This document shows, piece after piece, positions 1 to 11,300 of a stretch of DNA of 64,000 bases. The DNA is from Bolinopsis microptera. Its lineage: Eukaryota; Ctenophora; Tentaculata; Lobata; Bolinopsidae. The stretch lies in the NCBI RefSeq assembly GCF_026151205.1, contig NC_087074.1, forward strand, positions 18,202,712 through 18,266,711, written 5' to 3'. The position numbers were made by a program, and so were the translations under genes. The notes under the pieces were generated by a model. The model saw only the letters and a program-made list of their open reading frames with translations. It ran no database searches and was not told the DNA's origin. Each line of letters begins with the position of its first letter. Positions within the stretch are counted from its first letter, which is position 1.

Positions 1-2241
1 ATCAATAAGTTATTTAACAACTGTCACAAGATCTGAATAAAAACATTGTTTAAGTTTTAATTCAGATCTTGTGAGAGTTGCTAAGCTGTTGTTGGCACAG
101 TTTAGTAAGAATTCGGTCTCTTGTAGGCTGTTGCCAGTCTGATAGTGATAGTTTGACTATCTTTTAATTTTAAACTTTTGACATGTCGCTGTAAAAGTAG
201 AGGTAATTTTCACATTAAATGAATATTTATCGAGTGAGCTGAGAATTATTATATAATATCACGATCGATGTACAAGTATTCAACGAGCTCTTCATGACGT
301 ATCTGTTGAAAGAATATGAAAAAATCGGTCTAAGTGTCGAGTGTCGGTCAGACATTTAACCAATACGGCTGTTCTTCTTTCTCAGTCTCTGAGCAATCGT
401 CAGATAGCTATAGACTTGGTAAATAATGGCGGCCCAATGCCCGTTTTTCAGACGCGTAATTTCAACGCTTATGCTATTAATACTTCAAAAATAATTTTCA
501 CACAGTTATTATTTGAAACCTTACTTATCACGCTTTAGCAAATATACGGATGCCTATTACTTAATCATTAGCTAATATATTTGTTGTTCGTTTTGCTGTC
601 ATTCCTTCATTCGCATAATATCGCTTGGTATTCTTTAGCTCCCCTGAGCCTTAGGCTAGGCGCTCATAATCCTTGATATTTTAAGTGACTCCAAATTATC
701 TGTGTTTATTGGGCTTCCAAGTAACCATTAGTTGTACCGCTGGAAGGTTTCATGGTAATTACACATGAAGAGCATCTGAATAGAATGTGCCAGTGTTATC
801 TAATCGGTACCGGCTTATAACAATACAGTGGTCAAACTAGATTCAATAGTAGTCGGCATCACTGATAATTCACATAACCAATAACGTTAAAAGTGAACTT
901 TCATCAACACAATCGCCAAGTAAGCTGGCGTGGGAGCCGTAAGTGCGCTTTACGCCGTTCAATAAAGTGACTGATAATCACGCACTTTACCTGCCGTTTC
1001 CTTGGCTTGTTATAGTTATACGGACGTCACTTGACAGTCTTTCTTAGCATTCTTTGCAGTGGTCACCGGTTTCTAGCCCTCAACTTTTGTAAAATAGGTG
1101 GTCCCGTCTTCGGGTCCTCAGAGACGAACTTCTGACAGTCCGTCAGCCGTATTAAGGACTCTGCAAAATGAATGCCGTAAATATGTCAAACATTTAGTCA
1201 TGACTCATGATCTTTTACCAGGTAATTCTATAGTGTGATCAATATTGGATGACTTCTACTGCTATAATGGTGACAAGTTGTAACAGCTGATCGGAGCTCC
1301 TGTCTTCTTTCTCTAGTCTCTAGCTCAACATTAAACATCTCTACAGACCTAACTGTACATGAGACTCGTGCCAAAAACTACAAAATCCAGCCAACTATAA
1401 CAAAAGAAGCATTTTCCAGGCTTCCAGTCGGAACATTTCACGGTATGACCTAATCACTTAGAACTTGTTCGACCAACAAGGCACTTTAGATTACAACTAG
1501 TCTTACCTTGCCTCCTGTTAACATACTCTAGTTATAACTCTGCTAGGTGTAATTCTACCCTGTCCGTCTAAAGAAATGCCACCGTCAAACAAGCCGGCAC
1601 CAGGGTGGCACCAGGGTGGCACCAGGGTGGCACCAGGGTGGTACTCCCCAGATAGGGAGGAGATACTAGTCTGACCCCTTCTAACTAGATGGTATCCAGA
1701 TTGGAGAGTGACCCAATAATTAAAGAATTTCTAATCGAGACTGTCAACACGACTCTTATAGCTCCTTCTTCCCCCGTATTCGGATTATTATATACAAATC
1801 TCTGTCAACAAGCTAACTGGACACGTTACACCAAATTTAAACTCTGAGAGAGAATTAGAGTTGCACAGCTCTAGTACACAATAATATTTAGGAGAATCGA
1901 TACATGTATGTTGTCATATTACATTTTGTTTCGTGCACCACGTACTTTTTTCCCTAGACGTACACACTACAACACAAAGCGCGTTGCCGGGATAGTTTTC
2001 TGACAGCTTCTCTACTTTTAGACCAGCTAGACTATAGGTTGATGCTGGGCCGACATTTTGCAGCGTGCTAGTTTTGTCTTGTTCCCCCCTGTGCTGTTGT
2101 TGTTGACAACTACTTCTCTCGTTTTGTTTATCCTTCGTTTTACGTCCACGTCTGTTAAACTTATAGCAAGGCTAGAAAGAGACTCGTGGAGATTTCGTGC
2201 TGTGTATGTGACAAAGATGATCGTATCTGCTGTGGATTGAA
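1..2241. other. Upstream flank, no recognisable coding exon
   Basis: I see no myosin motor, IQ or other conserved coding block in any frame. It holds four copies of an 11-bp unit at 1596-1639. A CT-rich stretch at 2085-2168 ends in an acceptor-like ACTTATAG, and the short ORF 2217-2240 lies just before the exon 1 ATG. A promoter or 5' UTR for the rod gene would lie here. Confidence 0.4.
1596..1639. repeat. 11-bp tandem repeat, 4 copies
   Basis: Unit GGCACCAGGGT, four perfect copies, about 600 bp upstream of exon 1. Confidence 0.9.
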
Positions 2242-2319
2242 ATGATAAGTGAAAGTGGTTTTTTGAGGAGATTCAAGGAGCATTTCCTACCAGAACTATA
2301 TTTCGATCAAGATGAAAAG
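2242..2319 (+). CDS. Myosin rod exon 1, with candidate start codon
   Basis: It opens with an ATG and ends AAG|GTAATT in phase 0. It encodes 26 residues, MISESGFLRRFKEHF then LPELYFDQDEK, resembling the head-rod junction of class II myosins (W-R-L-F-x-K-V-x-P-L-L then acidic residues). An in-frame TGA lies at 2218-2220 and no AG acceptor lies between it and the ATG, so translation plausibly starts here. A short upstream ORF (ATG 2217 to TGA 2240) ends one base before this ATG. If the gene has a motor upstream, an acceptor inside this exon would be needed, and the AGs at 2248 and 2254 have poor pyrimidine tracts. Confidence 0.6.
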
Positions 2320-5300
2320 GTAATTAAACTGATGCTGACTATTGGCGACATGATTGACTAATGATAATTATGATAATGACTGACTTAACCACAATTAAAG
2401 TGACCTAATTAACGGTCCGATTGACAGTGGCACTGACATTGAAATTTAACTGACAGTGACACATACTGAATGCAAAGAACGCTCCAAACATTGTATATCA
2501 TTAGATGGTTTCATATTCCTGACAGTCAGTCAACGTGCTGACGTATCAGCCTACAAATAATCGCGGGTAAACTATATTTGAAACTTTAAATCTGCCTACT
2601 TAAAAGCTAGGAGTGGGAGTGGCAGAAGAGTGAATGCACGAGTCGCGAGTGTTGGTTTATTTTATACCAAGGACCATTTATACGATATCTTAACTCTTAA
2701 CATAGTATATTACGTGTTGATGTTTCCTTTTTGAGCAATGCTGGCGTTTATAACTATGGTGCAAACCATTCTTGATCCGAGATTTTTAATTCGGATCATC
2801 CAAATCCGTTTATTTGAGAATAATATGATTGCAATATCTGCCTGGACGACGTTAACAAGATGCCTGCGTTACTCAGTAAGCCCAATTTAGTCTAGTTTAA
2901 GAGATCATTTGATTAAAAAAGTATATCCTGATTACCATGCGTATATATGCTCAATTCACAACTAAATTTACACCATTTCATGCGATGAACAATCGTCTTT
3001 GCTTGTTGACTTGCCGTTATCAAACCTCCATATCCGTAAAATATAATCTGGTAAACACAATTCAACCATTCATTAGTTAGTTAAAATAAAGCGACACTTC
3101 TTTGACGGATTGTAATTATTAATCATTTAATCCGATTAAATGAATCGTCAGAGTGACGGCTTACATTTCTTTTGCTCTTGAATTTACAGAACCTTAAACT
3201 CTTTCGAACTTCAATGTTTAATGAGACCCTGGCCTATCTATCAATTTGTTTCTCACCATCCAATTTTCTAATCATGATTGTTAACAAATGCCATCTTTCA
3301 GAAAGAGGAGGACGTTAGAGAAAGGGAGGAGAAAGCACTTGTTGAAGTACAGAATGCAAATTCAAACAGAAGCAGGGTGGAAAAGCTTGAGAAGCTTATA
3401 AAGGTTAATATTTAGTATTTACTCTCGACTGTATAAATAGAAATGTTCTAAGTTCTAAGTAATCAAATACACGAGCTTTAAACACGGAACAAGACTTTTT
3501 ACAACATTAAATGCCCGTCCCGAACACGAACTGAGGATCAGGTATGGAATACAAATTACAAATTCGATTACAAACACAGTGAGTGATCTTATAATTGGAT
3601 AAAGCACGAACGGGGGCCATTTATAGAACACTTTAGTAATGACTTTTTATTTGTTTATGTCTTTGGATTGTTGTTTTTGGCGATGTTTCTATAATATTGG
3701 CAAGCCATGAAACAGAAATCAAGCAGGATCCTGATGCTTGAAAAGCTCATGAAGGTTAGTATTCTTACGGTCTTCTGTAGATCTGTTTAGACTTATCACC
3801 AGTGGATACATTTTGTTATTAAAACAAACAACTGCAATGACTTGTTGATATTTTGTTACCCTCACTATGACAACGATACAATCCCAGGCCAAAGAGAACA
3901 GTATCAAAACATTTATTACAAAGAACGATGCTCTGACTTCAGAATTGCTGGGGGTCAAAGAATTGCTCTATGAGAAAGATATGGCTTTCAGGTAGTTACC
4001 GTTTCTATGGTCGCTCGTTTTTTTGGGTTTTTGATTGTTTTTATTTTATCTTTGTTTCTGTTCTTCTACAGTTTTTATTTAAAGAGGTTCTTGTCGATGT
4101 TTCTGACACAAACGACTAAGAAAGGTGTATTTCTCGAACACTTTACAAATTTAGGGGAAGATTTCAATTTCAGTTCGACAAAGAAAACTACATGTGTAAA
4201 TCCAACTTAAAGTTTTATGTAACTGCTATGAAGCAGTCCTCTTGGTCCCCGAGGCCGAGGAAAACTTTAAGTTGGATGTAAACATTTAGTTAGCTTTGTC
4301 CGAACTTATACTTGCTCCTTATTCACATAAGTTAGCAATGTAATGTAATGTAGGAATCACAAAAATTAAGAGACTTAAGTTCAATTTTAATTATCGTCAA
4401 CACCTTAGATCAGTTAGTGACTCGCTGAATGTGGTAGTAGAGCGGTGTAATCACAAGTCTAAACAAGTCCAAGGGCAACTTGAGACTAACGATGAGCTGA
4501 CTGATCACAACGCGGTGAGTGGGTATATTTTTGAAGTCTGGGCAGCTCTTGTTTCTCTGAGAGGCAGCTCTTGTTTCTCTGAGAGGCGCAGCTGACAGAT
4601 ATGTCTTGTACAATGTACATTGTACAAGACAGGAACACAAAGCTTAAGTTGCCGCCCTCCGATAGAAGTTTCGGCGAGCTAAAGGCCAACTTTTGTAAAT
4701 GTGATCATATTATAAGACGTGACCTATCTCTACATATATGTGGGGATCACTGAGACACAATAGATTCGTAGGACCCAACAATTGATTTGGAAGACTTTCA
4801 AAAATGTTCTGACTTCTAAACCTTATGTTTATCAGTTCAGTCAAATTATTTTTAACTAATATTTCCAGATGTTACGATCTGACGTAGATATTTTGAAAAG
4901 AAAAGTGTCAGATCTTGAAAGTGAGGTTGTTGATTACGAGAAACTGAACGAAGAAAACAACGACGCGTACAAAAACCAAGTTTGCTAACAAAAAAGCAAT
5001 AACATATTTAGCTGAAGGCTGAAACCATTGACAGAAATTAATGATTAACCTTATGATTCGACATCCACTCTCGAACAACTGGGCGTTTTACAATTCTGTC
5101 AAGTAATGTTTGATTCAGGAGTCAGGATCATTTATAAACTTCACCTCAGAAGCAGCTACTCAGGAAAAGAGAGGAAGAACTTCTAGAACTTCGGAGTGAA
5201 TTCGAAGAAAAAATAGACAGGCAGTCAGAGTCGACAGCTTCAGTTCGAAAGAAAGCAGACCGGTGCTTGAACGAGAGCGAGCAGACGAAGGATCAGCTGA

Positions 5301-8300
5301 AGAAAATGAAAGATAAATTAGAGAAGGAAAGAGAGACCCATTTTGAGGAGATCCAGAGTCTCGAAATGGAGAAGTAAGAAACCAAAGAACAGATGAATAG
5401 ATGAATTGAGACGCTTCCCACTACTATTTAAATTCATGGATATCTAGGCTATATAATATATACATTTGTATTTTGAACCTAGTAGTACTTGTACCCGCAT
5501 GTCACATCTTAAGTTGTAATTATGGGTATGAGATGTGTGTAACCTCAATTAAATTCAGATTATCCCCAGGAACGAACTGATTCAGAAGCTGAGCAGTTCA
5601 GATAATCTGCTTAAGAAATCCCGGGAGGAGTACCTGTCCACGGCCAACAACCTGACCTTCACGGAAGCCGACTTCCATGCCCTTCAACTTAAATTCAACA
5701 GGTTTATTTGGATTTATCTTTACTTTATAAAGACTCCTAAACTTTATAAAGTTTAGGAGTCTTCAGTGCTGGTTAAACATTGGAAATGATAATTTAATCG
5801 TGTAATAATAATTACAAATAAGCGATGACATCTGAATTTTAAAATTATACTCATTAATGTTGTGTCATTAGTGTTCATAACAAATAGTATTCATATTCTT
5901 TTGGCTTCGTCGCGTAGTTCATAAAAGAGGATACCGCAGTTTACTCAGTATCCCTGCTAGTGTGTAATACGACCCCAACCAGAGCAGTTTACTCAGTATC
6001 CCTGCAAGTGTGTAATACGACCCCAACCAGAGCAGTTTACTCAGTATCCCTGCAAGTGTGTAATACGACCCCAACCAGAGCAGTTTACTCAGTATCCCTG
6101 CAAGTGTGTAATACGACCCCAACCAGAGCAGTTTACTCAGTATATCCCTGCAAGTGTGTAATACGACCCCAACCAGAGCAGTTTACTCAGTATCCCTGCA
6201 AGTGTGTAATGCGACCCCAACCAGAGCAGTTTACTCAGTATCCCTGCAAGTGTGTAATGCGACCCCAACCAGAGCAGTTTACTCAGTATCCCTGCAAGTG
6301 TGTAATGCGACCCCAACCAGAGCAGTTAACTCAGTATCCCTGCAAGTGTGTAATACGACCCCAACCAGAGCAGTTAACTCAGTATCCCTGCAAGTGTGTA
6401 ATACGACCCCAACCAGAGCAGTTTACTCAGTATCCCTGCAAGTGTGTAATACGACCCCAACCAGAGCAGTTAACTCAGTATCCCTGCAAGTGTGTAATAC
6501 GACCCCAACCAGAGCAGTTTACTCAGTATCCCTGCAAGTGTGTAATACGACCCCAACCAGAGCAGTTTACTCAGTATCCTTGCAAGTGTGTAATACGACC
6601 CCAACCAGAGCAGTTTACTCAGTATCCCTGCAAGTGTGTAATACGACCCCAACCAGAGCAGTTTACTCAGTATCCCTGCAAGTGTGTAATACGACCCCAA
6701 CCAGAGCAGTTTACTCAGTATCCCTGCAAGTGTGTAATACGACCCCAACCAGAGCAGTTTACTCAGTATCCCTGCAAGTGTGTAATGCGACTCTCCCCTC
6801 AGTCTGACCAAGGACCACGCCTCAATCAAGAGTGATCTCCAGAGTCACGAACAGAAAGTTACTACTCTCACTACCGAGAATAAAACCTTGAAGAAAAAGA
6901 TGGACAATTTAGAGATCGACCATGATACTCTAGTTCAACAAAGAGTTTCGCTCAATAACAGAATTCAAAATCTGCAAAGAGAGATTGAAGATGAGAAGGA
7001 TAAGGGGTTGAAGAACAACCAAATAATTGAGGTATAACTTAATACAATATACAAAACTCATATTATACAATTGTGATAGTTATGATCTACTTTTTAACCA
7101 TGATGATGTACTTTCTCACCATGATGATGAATTTCATAACCGACAGGATCTAAAGAGGCAGGCACAGCTGTATCTGAATGATCTGAACCTTTCCAACACA
7201 CGCTCCACTGAGTTCGCCAAGTCTACTCTGGAAGAAGAGGAAGACTTGCGGAGGAAGTGGCAGAACAGAATGAAGGAATCCGAAGACGAGATTAATCGGT
7301 TAACTGCAAAGTTAGTGCTAACTATTTGCCATTCAATTGAAATTTGTGATTCAACATTTTTGTCTAGCTGTGGCCTGGGATATTGAGTTAGAGAGTCCTT
7401 GTTGATTATTGAGCCATGCTGTGGTATTTCTGCACAGCCATGTTGCCATAGGTTTAGTCATCTGTATGTTGTGTTTCTTGGCTATACATTCCAAACAATT
7501 TCTTTGAGTCTATTATTATAGGTGCGTTGTCGATTACAGTAATAGTCATCAATCCATTAAATTATTTATAAATTTGACAGTCAGTTGGAATGGTACTGTT
7601 CAATAGTTGACGAAGGGAACGTTGTGTTTCATCTCGAAAAATAGAGTTGAAAAACACTTCGCCGCGTTTTTTCCGTTTAAGTCTCTCGTAATAAGTCTGT
7701 CATCGTAGCAATTTTTCAATTCTCGTGGTGCTGGTAGTAAAGAACGGAACTATCTGTATGACAATAATTCTTTAATAATGAAATTATAATATACCCTTGT
7801 ATTTGTCCTCCATTAACGAGTGAAGAGGTTGTAATATATTATTATATTATATTCGTTAGGAGCTTGTCAGATTCACTAATTTCAAAATTATATGACTTAA
7901 CTGTCGATATATTGGACCACATGCTAAGTTTGCCAGCCTAGTACCTGCTAGATTTGCCCTGTTGTTTTGACACCTGTCAGAATACACCCGTGTGATCACG
8001 TGACCGCTCACTGATCACGTGACCGCTCACTGATCACGTGACCGCTCACTGATCACGTGACCGGTCACTGGCCCTTATATTACGAAACCTACCCAACCCT
8101 ACCTCCCATAACTCAGATCAGAAGGAGCACCTTCAACTCCGCACCCGGCAGAACTTGTATAATATCAGAAAACGAGAGGTGTCTCAAAGTGACACCTTAT
8201 AAACTCGTATAACAGTCGCTACTGCACAAAGTTAGCTACGAAAAGTGTACACCCGGCTTGTAGCGTGTAATACTGGGTATCATCAACAACTCCATTCCCA

Positions 8301-11300
8301 ATTGTCAACACTATTTCCCGAACTCTCGCTCTCTCTCTCTCTCTCTCGCCTGCAAATTGCAAAGAGTTTGCTGGTTTGACTTGAGTCTGTTGTACATATC
8401 AAAGTCCACTGCATTTTTTTCGAGTTGTCAGTTGTTCCTGCGTGTAATTTCTTCTGTATTCTGCAATTATATTTCTAATTTGTAGTCTGAGGTGATCCTT
8501 TAATGTCTTTTACACCTATTCCCACTACAACTATTGATGCCGATGAGTAAGTTTGAGGAGTGTTTTCACGTTCAATTAAATGAATTTTTTATGAAAGAGT
8601 TTCCGATGCCTAATACATGTAATAGCTGAGTTTACATCGATATTTCGGTTGGTTTCGGGGTTCGACTGCATGTGGCACATTTGATTAAAAAATTACCAAG
8701 TCTCTGCAAAAATTTGCCCTTCTCTGCAGGAATATAACTTTCCTAATTTTAGATCTATTTCTATCAAATTTCAAAATACATAAATTTGAACCAAATTTCT
8801 TGTCCATAGAAGAGTTTTGTCACGAAAAAGACGAAAATATCAAATTTCTTCTTTGGTTTTTCGGCAGTAACACTTAAAGTATCAAATTTCATCATAGAGT
8901 CATAGCGTAAGCTGTTACTAAAAATAGCTATTGTGAACGTTTTGTACCTATGAGAAAATCCTCAGAACCTTCCAGACTCATCGCTCATCATATATAAATG
9001 ACTCATGTTTACATGAATATGTTAAGAGATCGCTATTCAACTCAGTGATTCCTCGTAAGTTGTTAACAAAAGTGGTAAAATTGTTCAGGACCTGTCATAC
9101 TGTGACAATCGCGGTTATTAAACACACCTTTCGGAGCTTTTGTACGTCTTCCTATTGCATACTGAAGTAAAAGTTTAAGAAATGCGTTAATAGAAACGCC
9201 CATAGAAAAATTGTTTTAGAAAGTCGTGTCAATTAGAATGTTCCTTACCATTTTTGGTTCTTAGGACTATGGCGAGTCAATTGCTTAAACAGAAAGTCAT
9301 CTCGATCACTTTATTTTTTCCTAAATGTCATATCATTAGAAGTAGTTATACTTGTGGCAGTCAACTTGTCAATCAATGGAACTTGTCAACCCATGGAAAC
9401 GTTTGGGAAACAATTAATCAATAATGATTCCTTTTAATAATGACTTATTCACTCTTTTGTTCAATGCACTAGCATTAGAGAAGAGGGACTATCAAGTTAC
9501 AACTTATCACTCACAATCTCCTTCCCTTAGATTAAAACTATCAGAAAAGAACAGAGCCGAGCAATGCGCGGATCTGGAGCAGCTTAACTACGACCTCAAC
9601 AGCACCAACAGAAATATGGTGTCATTGGAGAAAAAGCACAACAACGCTGAGATCATGTTGGAAGAGCATGTCTCACTCGATCAGGAGAACAGAGAGAAGA
9701 TAGAAACCATGAAGAGGTAAGTTCGGGTAATAGATCATAGCTCTAGATGAGACAATAAGGATTTGACAATAATAAGGAGGAGCCAGGAAACACCTGAGAG
9801 TTTAAATTCTTTGCATCCGATTTCGTTGGAATTTTGACAGATCATAATTGCATTTGCAGTTGCGATGGCGGAAAAAGGTTAAATATGCGGTTAGTAATAA
9901 GTGTGTTAATTTTCCGACTGACAGAAACCTACTTTTTGAAGCTGCTCGTCTAGAATCATGTTTTGCTAAATTTTGAGCTCTCTCTCTGAGCTTCGTGGCA
10001 GCCCAATATACTCACAGCGTTGTCATCACCGCAGTCATGTTTAGTACTCTTATTGTCACTGCTATAGTTGTGAGCTCTGTTACACCTCAAGCCTTTTTTG
10101 GCCGCTATTCAGTACATAGCACGATGTATTTTCTGCTTAATTTTTAGATTGTCAGCAAGTGGCCATGAGGAACTGTGAAATGCTATCGCCACCTCCGATG
10201 AATTCGGGGAATTCGTAGCAGTGTAGTAGCTTCTTCTGCATACGCGATTTTTAGTTTTCAGTTCACTATACCCTTGGTTGTTCAATAATTATTTTTTCGT
10301 AGTTATATTGATTCATGGTCCTGATTACTACTTATGTTATTGTTAAAGGTCATCAAACTTCTCTTTTTATGAGTATCACATATTAAGTTGACGAGAGCTT
10401 GTTATCATAGGATACATAAGAGCCTATTAGCTGATGCCCGATATTTTGATCCACGATTAGGTTTCTACTTTTAAGGTTCCACAATGACAGCACAGATCGC
10501 TAGCGTACACGCCTTGGAAAGGATATTTATATATTTTTTAACTGAACGCGCCATTTTTAAAACCGCGACCAATACCTCACTTAGTCACTCAACAGGATTT
10601 GCTATTAACATGGCTTTAGACATAAAATAGGCAGCAGTGAGCAGCACTACAGATTCTACATCCACACATACCACTTTTAACTTTGGTTTATCCTTTCCAT
10701 CGAAGTTTAACCAATTGTTATTTTTACCGCTCATTGAAAGTCCACATTTATTTTCGAGCAGTGATTTGTTGCTGATTCTGTATTTTTCTAGTTTGCGTTG
10801 TGAGTCCTTCAATGTCTTTTACACCTTTGCCCGTGATAGCTGAAGATGCAGATAAGTAAGTATATGTGTTTTGTTTTTTGCATTTCTCAATCAACAAACC
10901 GAATACATTTCGCGAGAGAGTTTTTCCATATATATACAGATTGGGCGACATCTGTCCGACAGCGACATCTGTCCGACAGCTGAATTAGGGATTTCGGACA
11001 GATGTCGCTGTCGGATAGGAGTCGTTTTTGGCGACATCTGTCCGAGTTTATATCGAAGTTTTGGCTGGGTTCGACAGCTGCATCCCCGACACCATAACTG
11101 CCAGAAACGTTGTGAGTGTGACGACATCCTTATCATTCCCTCATTAAACAGCTTTGGTTACTAGCATCACTTAGGTTTTCTGTTAAACTGCTGAAGCCTG
11201 ACATTTTGATCAACAAATAGGTGACATCACAAACTGACTGATCAACAAACAACCGACAACACTGGTCTCTGCGCGCTGCAAATATCCCAAACATGTAATT

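Larger units (their letters stand above)
7311..9530 (+). other. Intron 9 with candidate internal promoter
   Basis: Apart from the CACGTG tandem array (7993-8068), a (CT)n run near 8331-8349 and the candidate first exon at 8503, I see no coding block. The rest is AT-rich. Confidence 0.5.

Noticed and set aside
5937-6791. CRISPR-like array
   Set aside because: Units are contiguous 48-bp tandem copies without unique spacers, in an animal intron.
5960-6835. 291-codon ORF with QFTQYPCKCVIRPQPE repeats (and overlapping ORFs on both strands)
   Set aside because: It is a translation of the 48-bp minisatellite; unit length divisible by three without stops makes frames open on both strands.
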